Assembly: GCA_021800795.1 (NCBI GenBank)
Contig: JAJYYO010000006.1
Coordinates: 1-64,000, forward strand
Source of the DNA: Pseudomonadota bacterium
GTDB lineage: Bacteria; Pseudomonadota; Gammaproteobacteria; Burkholderiales; Gallionellaceae
Direction: 5' to 3'
Length of the DNA: 64,000 bases
This document shows positions 1 through 8,602 of this stretch, in pieces; the stretch's first letter is position 1, and each line of letters opens with the position of its first letter. The notes under the pieces were generated by a model. It had not been told where the DNA came from. It was given only the letters and a program-made list of their open reading frames with translations, and ran no database searches. The position numbers were made by a program, and so were the translations under genes.

Positions 1-2220
1 ATAAAAACTACCGAGATAGCTGGCCGGATAATTCTTCAGCAAGTCGGGTGTGGCGATGACGAAAAAATTCACCCGCATCGAATCCCATTGCACGCGCCGC
101 AAACTGGTGACGGGCGCCCTGAACCGGTTGCCGGCCACATCGTAAGTCAATTCGTCGCCAAGATGAATATTCAACGTCCTGGCGATACCCTCTTCGACAG
201 ACAACTGCGCGTCATCATTCTGTCCTTCACGCAACAACTTGGGGCGCAGCCCATTAGTTGTGCGGGGAATCGATGATGACATGACGGATCTATCGTCATA
301 GTCAGAATTGAGTTGTCCTATCAGACCCTTGCGGTCTCTGCCCTCAGTCGTCTCTCTGGTGTCCCACCATTTCCCGCTCGCCAGCGTATTCCAGGCCGGC
401 ATCTTGTCGGAATAGGAAAGATTGAACTCGCGCTCCACCAGCCCGCGCGCTCTGGGCTCGGGATAATCCGCACCGTTAACCGCATGGTCATTTATCGCAA
501 CCAGACGGCCTCTTACCATGGGCAATAGCTGCGGCGCCGGCAAATCTTGCCGTGCAAAAAAATCCCGTATCGCCTGCTGCTGATCGGGCTGTATGCTCAC
601 CACGAAGCGGTTGGGCGTATCCGGCGGCAGCTTGTCCTGCCAGCTTTGCAACAAATCACCGCGCACCAGCGTCAACACCAGCAATGCCATGCCGCCCAGG
701 CTGAGTGCTGTCACCTGTACCGCCACGCCGCGTCCGTGTCGCGTCAGATTTTTGAATGCCTGCGCGATGACTCCGCCCGCGGCTTTTCCGGCAAAACGGC
801 CAAGGCCATTCAGCAGCAGCCAGGCCAGCGCGCCTGCCGCGAGCAACCCTGCCAGCAGGCCGCCCAGCACCATAAAACCCAGCTTCAGGCTGCCCGCCTG
901 CCATAAGAACAGTGCACATAGCACCAGCGCTGCCACGCCGTAAATCAGCCAGCCACGCGTTTCTGGCAGTCCCATCTCGCGGCGCATCACGCGCAGCGGC
1001 GACACGCGGCGCAGTTGCAGCAAGGGAAGGTAGGCAAAACCCAACAGCAAGGCGAAGCCGCTCACCGCCGCCTTGATCGCGGGCAATACACCCGGTTGCG
1101 GCAGACCAGCATCCGGCATGATGCTGCTAACCAGCGCCGCCTGTGTAACGAAGGCCATCAGCAAGCCCGCCGCCACCGCCAGAAATCCGGCCAGTAAAAA
1201 CTGATACAGAAACAGCCGCAGCACCTGATTTTGTTCAGCGCCCAGACAGCGCATCACCGCAACGCCATCCAGATGGCGCGCCACATAGCGCCTTGCCGAA
1301 AGCAGAATCGCCACGCCGGCCAGGATGGCAGTCGAGAGTGCGGCCAGCCCCAGAAAATGTTCGGCGCGTTCAAGGGCTGTGCGGATTTCCGGGCGCGCGT
1401 CGGTCACATCTTCCACTTTCTCGTTGCTGTTCAGCGGCAACGCCTGACGAAATGCCGCCACCTGCGCCGCGTCGCCTGCGACCATCATCCGATAAGTGAT
1501 GCGGCTGCCTTCCCGCAGCAGGCCGGTGGATGCCACATCGCTCTCATTCATCAGCACGCGCGGCGCAAAACCTGCAAAACCGACAGCCTGATCGACATCC
1601 TTCACGATGCGCGCGGCAACGATGAATTGCTGCGAACCGATACCCACTTTTTCACCCACATGAAGATCAAAGTGACGCATCAGACGATCGTCCACCCACA
1701 CCGTCCCAGAAATCAACAGTTGCTTTTCTCGTTTGCCCCCTCTCCCTCCGGGATAACCAGCGACTTGTCCGCTTGCGGACTTAGTCGAATGGCTAGTAGT
1801 TTCATCAGAGGGTTGGGGTGGGGGAACCGACGTCGGACGCACATCCCCTCCACTCCCATCATCGATCTCTATCTTCCCCCGCAGCGGATAGCCCGCCTCT
1901 ACCGACTGAATCTCGGCCAGCATCACCCGCCCCTGATGCGACACCATGCTGGGAAAAGTACGGCTCTCCACCACGCGCAAGCCGCGCAGCTCTGCTCTTT
2001 TGCGATAATCGGCAGATATCGGGCGCGTGGACGTGATGCGCAGATCGGCGCCCAGCAGACTGGCTGCCTGCTGTCCCAGCGCCTGCCTCACCCGGTCGGC
2101 GAACAGTCCGACCGTGGCGAGGCTGCCCACCGCCAGCACCAGCGCCAGCAGCAGCACGCGCCACTCCCCGACCCGCCAGTCGCGGCGCAGCAAGTTGAGG
2201 GACAGGCGAAGGAGGTTCAT
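1..2220 (-). CDS. YbbP-like FtsX-family ABC exporter permease, partial at the left edge
   Basis: The reading frame starts at an ATG at 2220 and stays open for 740 codons to the window edge, so the C-terminus is missing. The N-terminus (MNLLRLSLNLLRRDWR, then a hydrophobic segment) and the late motif VTSLRRVQWDSMRVNFF are typical of large YbbP/DUF214 permeases with FtsX domains. These pair with YbbA-type ATPases to act on lipids or proteins at the inner membrane. The YbbA-like gene lies 0.8 kb upstream on the same strand, separated by a toxin-antitoxin pair. Odd feature: about 35 codons around residues 131-165 are encoded by a palindromic repeat (1728-1827), inserted in frame between YPLRGKIEID and SGTVWVDDRL, which are normally close together. 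The start has only a weak ribosome site. Confidence 0.85.
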   Translation of the reverse strand, partial: MNLLRLSLNLLRRDWRVGEWRVLLLALVLAVGSLATVGLFADRVRQALGQQAASLLGADLRITSTRPISADYRKRAELRGLRVVESRTFPSMVSHQGRVMLAEIQSVEAGYPLRGKIEIDDGSGGDVRPTSVPPPQPSDETTSHSTKSASGQVAGYPGGRGGKREKQLLISGTVWVDDRLMRHFDLHVGEKVGIGSQQFIVAARIVKDVDQAVGFAGFAPRVLMNESDVASTGLLREGSRITYRMMVAGDAAQVAAFRQALPLNSNEKVEDVTDARPEIRTALERAEHFLGLAALSTAILAGVAILLSARRYVARHLDGVAVMRCLGAEQNQVLRLFLYQFLLAGFLAVAAGLLMAFVTQAALVSSIMPDAGLPQPGVLPAIKAAVSGFALLLGFAYLPLLQLRRVSPLRVMRREMGLPETRGWLIYGVAALVLCALFLWQAGSLKLGFMVLGGLLAGLLAAGALAWLLLNGLGRFAGKAAGGVIAQAFKNLTRHGRGVAVQVTALSLGGMALLVLTLVRGDLLQSWQDKLPPDTPNRFVVSIQPDQQQAIRDFFARQDLPAPQLLPMVRGRLVAINDHAVNGADYPEPRARGLVEREFNLSYSDKMPAWNTLASGKWWDTRETTEGRDRKGLIGQLNSDYDDRSVMSSSIPRTTNGLRPKLLREGQNDDAQLSVEEGIARTLNIHLGDELTYDVAGNRFRAPVTSLRRVQWDSMRVNFFVIATPDLLKNYPASYLGSFY
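1728..1827 (-). repeat. Palindromic repeat copy R1 inside the permease gene
   Basis: Read on the minus strand this is the long repeat form, with the landmarks CTAGCCATTCGACTAAG, the stem GTCCGC-AA-GCGGAC, CAAGTCGCTGGTTATCCC and GGAGGG. It lacks the terminal GCGAGTTTCAC seen in copies R2 and R3. It is translated in frame by the permease gene, giving a peptide with PQPSDETTSHSTK and GQVAGYPGGRG and no stop codon. Confidence 0.85.
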
Positions 2221-2301
2221 ATTCTATTCACGGAAAAACTGCAGCAGGCCCACTCATACTTTCCAACCACACGGCTGCATATAAGCCTTCAGTGTGAAAA
2301 A

Positions 2302-2601
2302 TCATTGATTCTCGACCCGCTCAGCCCAGTAATCCGGGCGACGATGCTGATGTGACACGGCGACAATCCAGACCTCATTCGCTCTCAACACATATCGTAA
2401 AGTATAGGAAAACCGGTTCATCACGTAGCGCCGCACCTCCTGCATCTCAACCGGAAACAACAACGGTGAACCTGCAATCCGAAGTGTCGCCTCACGCACA
2501 TCGTTTTTGAAACGTGCCCCTAAACCGGACTGCTGACGCTCAAACCAGTCACAGGCATCATTCAATTCGTTATTGGCAGCCTCCGCGAAGCGAATCTTCA
2601 T
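2302..2601 (-). CDS. RelE/ParE-family type II toxin
   Basis: A 99-residue protein with the RelE/ParE layout: N-terminal MKIRFAEAANNELNDACDWF helix, a central GSPLLFP-type segment, and a C-terminal strand VWIVAVSHQHRRPDYW. Such toxins cleave mRNA at ribosomes or poison gyrase; which one cannot be told here. Its ATG overlaps the antitoxin stop codon (TAATG), so the two are translationally coupled with the antitoxin first. The pair sits between the ABC ATPase and permease genes that are adjacent in many proteobacteria, suggesting a later insertion. Confidence 0.85.
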   Translation of the reverse strand: MKIRFAEAANNELNDACDWFERQQSGLGARFKNDVREATLRIAGSPLLFPVEMQEVRRYVMNRFSYTLRYVLRANEVWIVAVSHQHRRPDYWAERVENQ

Positions 2602-2807
2602 TACTTGTCGCCGAACACTTCTTCAAATGAGCACATCTTCATGCGCCCATCATCACACGCCTTTGCCCTGAACAAAGCCTCTTCCGCCCAAATCCTGTCG
2701 ATTTCTTCGTCAGACTTATCCAGACTTTGCATGATTTTTTCGGCCACTTCATAGCGCTCGGCAGCCTTCAATTGCAGCGCCATATCGATAATTTCGAGCT
2801 TACCCAT
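2601..2807 (-). CDS. Addiction-module antitoxin
   Basis: A 68-residue acidic, helical protein (MGKLEIIDMALQLKAAERYE then KIMQSLDKSDEEIDRIWAEEA) of the putative addiction module component type that accompanies RelE/ParE toxins. The start at 2807 is chosen over a longer open frame to 2897 because a strong GGAGGAGA ribosome site precedes it and the upstream codons look non-coding. It probably neutralises the toxin through its C-terminal end and may repress the promoter in the 234-bp gap upstream; no operator was clearly seen. Confidence 0.8.
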   Translation of the reverse strand: MGKLEIIDMALQLKAAERYEVAEKIMQSLDKSDEEIDRIWAEEALFRAKACDDGRMKMCSFEEVFGDK

Positions 2808-3041
2808 CACTTTCTCCTCCGAAATTAAGCCATTACAGCTTATCCTACCTGACCGACTGTTATCGCGCCAGCAACCCTGTCCGCCAGCAGCTGACAAATC
2901 TTGAAACAGGAGTCAATCAACTCGCGATTTGCGTGTTTGACATGGTTTTTCAGTCTTCTAAACTTTAATCGTTTTGGCGGATCATTTTTTCACCGGGATT
3001 TTTCGTTAAGAGACGTGTATTTTGCCTGAATGGCCGCCTGA

Positions 3042-3707
3042 TTACACGATCTTGCCTGCCGCAAGGCGCAACTGTCTGCCGCAGCGGGCGGCCAGCGCCT
3101 CGTCGTGAGTCACCAGTATCAGCGTGGTGCCCTGAGCCCGGTTCAGTTCGAACATCAGGTCGATGATCTGCGATCCTGTTTCAGCATCGAGATTGCCGGT
3201 CGGTTCGTCGGCGAACAGGATTTTCGGATGCACGACGAAGGCGCGGGCCAGCGCCACGCGCTGCTGCTCGCCGCCTGACAGGTGTTTGGGCAGGTGATGG
3301 GCACGGGCCGTGAGACCCACCTCGCGCAACGATTCGACAGCGCGCAAGCGCGCATCGGCCACCCCTTGCAGCTCCAGCGGCAACATGACGTTCTCAAGCG
3401 CGCTGAGTGCCGGCAACAACTGGAACGACTGAAACACAAAGCCTGCCAGCGCGCCGCGCAGGCGGGCGCGTCCGTCTTCATCCAGCGCAAATAAATCCGT
3501 CCCATTCAACTTCACAGTACCGCTGGAGGGCACATCAAGGCCCGCCAGCAGGCCCAGCAAGGTGGATTTGCCGGAGCCGGATGCGCCGACAATGGCGAGA
3601 CTCTCACCCGACATGACTGTGAAACTTGCATCAAACAAGATGGTCAATGGCTGTTCGCCACTTAACACTTGCTTAGAAAGGCTCACCGCCTGCACAATCG
3701 CTGTCAT
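3042..3707 (-). CDS. YbbA-like ABC transporter ATPase
   Basis: A 221-residue ATPase of the MacB/LolD/YbbA type. Walker A GASGSGKST (residues 41-49), the signature LSGGEQQRVALARAF, Walker B ILFADEPTGNLD and the switch histidine in VTHDEAL are intact. It should energise the YbbP-like permease at 1-2220. The start at 3707 has an AAGGA site about ten bases upstream; longer in-frame starts run into tesA. Its ATG overlaps the tesA ATG on the other strand by two bases, so each gene must be transcribed from within the other. Confidence 0.88.
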   Translation of the reverse strand: MTAIVQAVSLSKQVLSGEQPLTILFDASFTVMSGESLAIVGASGSGKSTLLGLLAGLDVPSSGTVKLNGTDLFALDEDGRARLRGALAGFVFQSFQLLPALSALENVMLPLELQGVADARLRAVESLREVGLTARAHHLPKHLSGGEQQRVALARAFVVHPKILFADEPTGNLDAETGSQIIDLMFELNRAQGTTLILVTHDEALAARCGRQLRLAAGKIV

Positions 3708-4326
3708 GAGAAATTTTTCCTTAAAAACCATCTTACTGATTGCAGTGCTATGGCTGCCACAAATGGCGCAAGCCGCAGTGCATGTTGCACCGAAGAACAT
3801 ACTGGTATTCGGCGACAGCCTGTCGGCGGGCTACGGCCTGGAACTCACGGAAAGCTGGCCTTACCTTTTGCAACAGGAACTGAATCACAGCAATTTCAAA
3901 GTGCTGAATGCCAGCATCAGCGGTGAGACTACGCTGGGAGGACGCCAGCGCTTCGCCAGATTGCTGGAACAATATCATCCGGCGATCGTGATCGTGGAAC
4001 TGGGCGCAAACGACGGGCTGCGCGGCTTCAGCGCGGCGGATATCGAGGACAACCTGAATGTCATTCTGGAACAAATCAACCAGGCTCGCGCCAAAACCTT
4101 GCTGGTCGGCATGAAACTGCCGCCCAATTACGGCGAACCTTACATCACGCAATTTCAAAACGTGTTTCCGCGGCTGGCGGCGAAACACCGCATCAGCCTG
4201 CTGCCATTTTTGCTCGAAGGCGTGGGCGCGGATCAGTTCCAGGCCGACAACATGCACCCCGCCGCCAGTGCACAGCCACGCATTATGACAAACGTGCTGC
4301 AAGCCTTAAAACCGCTGCTGCGCTGA
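3706..4326 (+). CDS. tesA: TesA-like GDSL arylesterase / lysophospholipase
   Basis: A 206-residue periplasmic SGNH hydrolase; E. coli TesA is about the same length. A signal peptide (MRNFSLKTILLIAVLWLPQM, cleavage near AQA) precedes the catalytic blocks: VFGDSLSAGYGL (nucleophile serine), a conserved Gly, GANDGLRG, and DNMHP (Asp-His pair). It likely hydrolyses acyl esters or lysophospholipids. The divergent arrangement with the YbbA/YbbP exporter matches that in E. coli and suggests a shared role in lipid handling. No clear ribosome site precedes the ATG at 3706, but later starts would lose the signal peptide. Confidence 0.88.
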   Translation: MRNFSLKTILLIAVLWLPQMAQAAVHVAPKNILVFGDSLSAGYGLELTESWPYLLQQELNHSNFKVLNASISGETTLGGRQRFARLLEQYHPAIVIVELGANDGLRGFSAADIEDNLNVILEQINQARAKTLLVGMKLPPNYGEPYITQFQNVFPRLAAKHRISLLPFLLEGVGADQFQADNMHPAASAQPRIMTNVLQALKPLLR

Positions 4327-4365
4327 CCTGCTTGTTATATCGCCACTCAAACCAACCACTGTACA

Positions 4366-4488
4366 CGTTCCCTCACCCCCGTCCCCCCTCTGGTGAAACA
4401 ACTAGCCAATCGACTAAGCCCGCAAGCGGGCAAGTCGCTGGTTATCCCGATGGGCGAGGGGTACGGTTCGTCGCTACGCGAGTTTCAC
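4366..4488 (+). repeat. Palindromic repeat copy R2
   Basis: A 123-base intergenic copy of the long form. It runs from CGTTCCCTCACCCCC through CTAGCCAATCGACTAAG, the stem GCCCGC-AA-GCGGGC and AAGTCGCTGGTTATCCC, to GCGAGTTTCAC. It differs from copy R3 (30785-30907) at only about five positions. Its last bases supply the stop codon of the convergent sppA gene. Confidence 0.9.
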
Positions 4489-5429
4489 CGCAGCGAAATC
4501 CCGCTGCCCTGAGTTGAGTAGCCTATCGCGCTCATCACGCCCATGCCGAAGCGTTTAGCCAGTCTGTCGGCAATACCTTCCTTCACCGTAAAATCCACGA
4601 CGTTTTCGGCCTTGATCACATCGCGCGCTACCGATTCCACCGTACCGTACCCGTCCGCCAGTCCCATTTCCACGCCGGCCTGACCGTTCCACACCAGCCC
4701 GCTGAAAGTATCCGGGGTTTCCTTCAGACGCGTGCCGCGCCCGGCTCTGACCACGGCGATGAACTGCTGGTGTATCTGGGCCAGCATCTGCTTGGCGTAT
4801 TCCTGCTGATCGGGACGAACCGCCGAGAAGGGATCCATGAAACCCTTGTTGCTGCCGGCGGTCACCAGACGGCGTTCCACACCCAGCTTTTCCATCGTTC
4901 CGGTAAAACCGAAGCCATCCATCAACACACCGATGGAGCCGATCAGACTGGCCTTGTCGACAAAAATCTTGTCGGCTGCTGCCGCCACGTAATAACCGCC
5001 GGACGCGCAAACATCACCCACCACCACATACAAGGGAACGGCAGGATATTTGGCGCGCAAGCGGCGAATTTCGTCGTTGATCTGGCCTGCCTGAACCGGA
5101 CTGCCGCCCGGACTGTTGATGCGCAGGATCACGCCCTGAGTATCCTTGTCCTTGAAAGCATCCTGCAAACTCGGGATCAGGTTGTCGGCGCTCGCCGCAC
5201 TGTCAGCGGCAATCACGCCCTCCATGTCCACCAGCGCTGTATGCTTGCCCGTACTCAGCGCGCTTTCGCTCTTGCCCATCCAGCCCATGAAGACAAACAG
5301 GACGATAAAAAGATAACCCAGGGTGAGCACCTTGAAGAAGATACCCCAGTGCCTGGCGCGGCGCTGCTCCTGAACGGCAGACATCGCCAGCTTCTCCAAC
5401 ACATCGCGTTCCCAATTTTGCTCTGACAT
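4485..5429 (-). CDS. sppA: SppA-type signal peptide peptidase (S49 family)
   Basis: A 314-residue, short-form S49 protease anchored by one membrane segment (about residues 27-50). The serine in GDVCASGGYYVAAAA and the lysine in AGSNKGFMDPF fit the Ser-Lys dyad of this family, and the INSPGGSP loop is present. It degrades cleaved signal peptides in the inner membrane. The TGA stop lies inside the end of repeat R2, so the C-terminus (QGSGISLR) may have been set by the repeat insertion. The HAD phosphatase gene lies 19 bp upstream on the same strand. Confidence 0.9.
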   Translation of the reverse strand: MSEQNWERDVLEKLAMSAVQEQRRARHWGIFFKVLTLGYLFIVLFVFMGWMGKSESALSTGKHTALVDMEGVIAADSAASADNLIPSLQDAFKDKDTQGVILRINSPGGSPVQAGQINDEIRRLRAKYPAVPLYVVVGDVCASGGYYVAAAADKIFVDKASLIGSIGVLMDGFGFTGTMEKLGVERRLVTAGSNKGFMDPFSAVRPDQQEYAKQMLAQIHQQFIAVVRAGRGTRLKETPDTFSGLVWNGQAGVEMGLADGYGTVESVARDVIKAENVVDFTVKEGIADRLAKRFGMGVMSAIGYSTQGSGISLR

Positions 5430-5448
5430 TTTATTCCTTAAGTTTTAG

Positions 5449-6105
5449 TTATGCGTTGGTCCTGAACCATGCACGCAGTTGCGAAAAATCATGCATCAGC
5501 GCCAGCGGTTTCAACTCCAGCAACTGCTCCGCCGGATGCGCGCCGAAGGCGACCGCCACCACATCCACACCGGCATTCCGGGCCAGCAGCACATCGTGCG
5601 TGGTATCGCCGACCATCAGGGTACGCCCGGCACTGACAGCCAATTCTTCCATCAGTTCAAACAACATGGCCGGATTCGGCTTGGAAAAAGTCTGCTCTGC
5701 CGTACGCGTGGCATGAAAATAGTGCTTCATCCCCGAAGACTCAAGCGCCCTTTGCAAACCGGCGCTGTTCTTGCCGGTTGCCACACCCAGCGCATAACCC
5801 GCCTCATGCAACTCGGCGATCGTCTCGCGCGCCCCCTCGAACAAGGGGATCGCCTGATCCTGCGCCAGAAAATGATGGCGATAGCGCGCCACCAGCGGCT
5901 CATACATCGCTTCCGGCGCATCCGGTACAGCATGACGCAATGCCCGGCTCAATCCCAGTCCAATCACATGTCGCGCGGTTTCATCGTCTGGAACGGTCAA
6001 ATCCAGATCGCGGCAGGCGGATTGAATCGATCCTGCAATAATCGCAGTGGAATCCATCACCGTGCCGTCCCAGTCGAACACAATCAAATCGTAACGTTTG
6101 CTCAT
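5449..6105 (-). CDS. HAD-IA family phosphatase (phosphoglycolate phosphatase-like)
   Basis: A 218-residue HAD hydrolase. Motif I is FDWDGTVMD (nucleophile D11, acid D13), motif II is the T in GVATGK, motif III is the K in FSKPNP and motif IV is MVGDTTHD. A helical cap lies between motifs I and II, as in Gph and pyrophosphatase-type HADs. The natural substrate is unknown; small sugar phosphates or phosphoglycolate are typical. It probably forms a two-gene operon with sppA. In related bacteria these genes follow rluC; here rluC is 2.5 kb away with rlmM and an EamA gene between. Confidence 0.85.
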   Translation of the reverse strand: MSKRYDLIVFDWDGTVMDSTAIIAGSIQSACRDLDLTVPDDETARHVIGLGLSRALRHAVPDAPEAMYEPLVARYRHHFLAQDQAIPLFEGARETIAELHEAGYALGVATGKNSAGLQRALESSGMKHYFHATRTAEQTFSKPNPAMLFELMEELAVSAGRTLMVGDTTHDVLLARNAGVDVVAVAFGAHPAEQLLELKPLALMHDFSQLRAWFRTNA

Positions 6106-6177
6106 TCAAGCTTTCATGCAAAGCGCGAATATTAGCACTTTCGCGCATGCTTTCCCAACCTGTGACACAATACGCGC

Positions 6178-7521
6178 ATGCAAACGAAAAACCCAAAAAA
6201 AAAGGTTTCGGTGAAGGACAATGCGGCAAAGCCGCGTCGCGCCGGGACTCAAACGATTCAAAAGACAATTCCGGGCGGAGCTTCCGCGAGGGACGATAAG
6301 CCGCGTCGCTCATCGACTCAACCAGCATCCAAACCAGGCAAAGCGCCGGTAAAAGCCATCGCGGCCAAACCACGGCGTATCGGCACCAAGCTGTCCCGGC
6401 TGCTGGAGCTGAATGTAGTGGCAGTCAAAACACCTGCACGCACGGCAAAACCGCGCTCTGACGGCACCGCTTCCCTTACCCACTGGCTGCTGTATTGCCG
6501 CCCCGGCTTCGAGAAAGACTGTGCGCAGGAGGCAGTAGGCCAGGCCCGCCGACAGCAACCTGTTCTGGCCGAGCAGCCTGATGTCATCCCTGACAGCGGT
6601 TATGCGCTTGTCGCGATCAACGAGCAAACGCTCGACTATCGGGAGCTGATTTTTGCGCGCCAGCTGATCCGTTTGCACCACACCATAGACACGCTGCCCG
6701 AACGCGACCGTCTGACGCCCATCCTTTTAGCGATTGCTGCCCTTCCCGGCAACTTCGGTGCGCTGTGGCTGGAAGTGCCGGACACCAACGACGGAAAGAC
6801 ACTCTCCGCCTTCACCCGCCGTTTTCAGCCTTTACTGGAAACAGCGCTGCGCGAACGGGGACGCATGGTTGACGACATCAAGCTGCCGCGTCTGCATATT
6901 TTCTTCCCCGACAAGTCTTCCGCACTGACAGGCACCAGCGACCCGTACAACAGTTCATCGTCCATCATGGGCATCGCCCGCCAGTCCATGCCCGCCGAGG
7001 CGCCCAGCCGCTCAACGCTCAAGCTTGCCGAAGCCATCGACGTATTTCTGGACAAGAGCGAGCAAACGCGCTTGTTGCGCAGCGGCATGACGGCGGTGGA
7101 TCTGGGCGCGGCCCCCGGCGGCTGGACCTGGCAGATGGTCAGGCGCGGTATACGTGTGACCGCCGTGGACAATGGCGACATGAAGGGGACGATGGACAAA
7201 AATCCGCTGGTCGAACACTTAAGACAGGACGGTTTTAAATACGCGCCCCGCAAAGCGGTGGACTGGCTGATCTGCGACATGGTTGAAAAACCCGCCAAGG
7301 TCGCCGAACTGATAGGCAACTGGTTCGCCTCCGGCTGGTGTCGCCATGCGATTTTCAATCTAAAACTGCCGATGAAACAGCGCGTTGCCGCATTGGATGC
7401 TGCCTTGGGCGGCATCCGCTCGCGCCTGGAGATGGAAGGCTTCAGTTACAAGATGACCGCCAAACAGCTCTACCACGACCGTGAAGAAATCACGGTGTTT
7501 CTGACTCGCACCAAACATTAG
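6178..7521 (+). CDS. rlmM: 23S rRNA 2'-O-ribose methyltransferase RlmM with a repetitive basic N-terminal extension
   Basis: Residues from about 100 to 447 match RlmM (C2498 2'-O-methylation of 23S rRNA): THWLLYCRPGFE for the THUMP-like region, VDLGAAPGGWTWQMVRRG for the SAM-binding motif, and VDWLICDMVEKP. The protein is about 80 residues longer than the E. coli enzyme because of an N-terminal tail carrying a motif like KPRRxGT four times (near residues 18, 41, 64 and 91, spaced 23, 23 and 27). No ATG lies between residue 1 and the RlmM domain, so the tail is probably translated. An A9 run (6195-6203) sits in codons 6-9. No obvious ribosome site precedes the start. Confidence 0.88.
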   Translation: MQTKNPKKKVSVKDNAAKPRRAGTQTIQKTIPGGASARDDKPRRSSTQPASKPGKAPVKAIAAKPRRIGTKLSRLLELNVVAVKTPARTAKPRSDGTASLTHWLLYCRPGFEKDCAQEAVGQARRQQPVLAEQPDVIPDSGYALVAINEQTLDYRELIFARQLIRLHHTIDTLPERDRLTPILLAIAALPGNFGALWLEVPDTNDGKTLSAFTRRFQPLLETALRERGRMVDDIKLPRLHIFFPDKSSALTGTSDPYNSSSSIMGIARQSMPAEAPSRSTLKLAEAIDVFLDKSEQTRLLRSGMTAVDLGAAPGGWTWQMVRRGIRVTAVDNGDMKGTMDKNPLVEHLRQDGFKYAPRKAVDWLICDMVEKPAKVAELIGNWFASGWCRHAIFNLKLPMKQRVAALDAALGGIRSRLEMEGFSYKMTAKQLYHDREEITVFLTRTKH

Positions 7522-7556
7522 CCCAACCCGATTAAAGTTTTTGCTTTCAAATCAAC

Positions 7557-8459
7557 ATGAGCGTATCCAATTCATCTCGCGCCGGCTTGATTGCGGCTTT
7601 TTTCACCATTTGCATCTGGGCAGGTTTCATTCTGGTCAGCCGCCACGGCGGCAAGAGCGTATTGACCGGCTGGGATGTGACCGCGTTGCGTTTCGGCGTG
7701 GGCGCGCTGATCGCGCTATTTTTTCTGCCGCGCGTGGCATTGCCGCCGTATAAAGTGATCCTGCTGTTTTCAGTATTCGGCGGAGTGGGTTACGCCGTCG
7801 CCGTGTATGTCGCCTTTCGCCTGGCGCCCGCTGCCCACGCGGCCGTGTTGCTGCCCGGCGCGCTGCCCTTTACCACCGCTGTGATTGCCTGGTTGTGGCT
7901 GCGGCAAAAACCGTCACCGTCACAGCGAATTGCACTGATGCTGGTTTTTTTCGGTATCGCATTGACCGCCGCCGACACGCTGTCCCGCGGAGCACACCTG
8001 ACCGGCATGCAGATGTTGGGCGACCTGCTGTTTCTGTGCGGCTCCTCTTCATGGGCGGTATTCACACTGCTGTTGCGTCGCTACCCGGCGCCACCGCTCA
8101 CGGCGGCAGTCAGCACGACGCTGGGCAGCGCAATTGTGTATTTGCCGATCTGGTGGCTATTCCTGCCCAGCACGCTGGACCAGGCACCCGCAGCTGAAAT
8201 TGCCATGCAGGCAATCTATCAGGGGGTACTGGTCGTATTCGTCGCGATGATGCTCTACACTTTTGCAGTCCGTCGTCTCGGCGCCCAAACGGTGGCGCTG
8301 CTGATGGCCATCGTGCCCGGCTTGGCCGCCGTCGCCGCCGTACCCGTTCTGGGTGAACCGCTCTCGATGCTCACCCTCGCGGGATTGGGCGCAGTCACGG
8401 CGGGCGCACTGTTGGGTGCGCGGCTGATTTCACTTAAAGAAAACAAGGTTGAGATTTGA
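7557..8459 (+). CDS. EamA/DMT-family transporter
   Basis: A 300-residue membrane protein with ten predicted hydrophobic segments in two repeated EamA halves (first starting SNSSRAGLIAAFFTIC, second near LGDLLFLCGSSSWAVFTLLL). Members export or exchange small metabolites such as amino acids; the substrate here cannot be told. It starts 36 bp after rlmM on the same strand, so co-transcription is possible, but the ribosome site is weak. Confidence 0.85.
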   Translation: MSVSNSSRAGLIAAFFTICIWAGFILVSRHGGKSVLTGWDVTALRFGVGALIALFFLPRVALPPYKVILLFSVFGGVGYAVAVYVAFRLAPAAHAAVLLPGALPFTTAVIAWLWLRQKPSPSQRIALMLVFFGIALTAADTLSRGAHLTGMQMLGDLLFLCGSSSWAVFTLLLRRYPAPPLTAAVSTTLGSAIVYLPIWWLFLPSTLDQAPAAEIAMQAIYQGVLVVFVAMMLYTFAVRRLGAQTVALLMAIVPGLAAVAAVPVLGEPLSMLTLAGLGAVTAGALLGARLISLKENKVEI

Positions 8460-8602
8460 AAATTTAGTCCGGCGGCGGCGCCGCCAACGATAATGATGTG
8501 ATGAGCAGCCATGTAATAAACCCTCTGGTTTATAAGCAAACGCTTAATTTTAACCTCATAGGGTAATCCGCTAATTCAGGGCATCAGAAAGATACAAGTC
8601 CG

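Noticed and set aside
1728-1827. Permease gene broken by repeat insertion
   Set aside because: Codon-by-codon reading on the minus strand shows that the frame passes through the repeat and continues to the window edge.
1231-2355. 374-residue plus-strand open frame
   Set aside because: It is the antisense shadow of the permease gene; its composition is Gln/His/Arg-rich and no family is recognisable.
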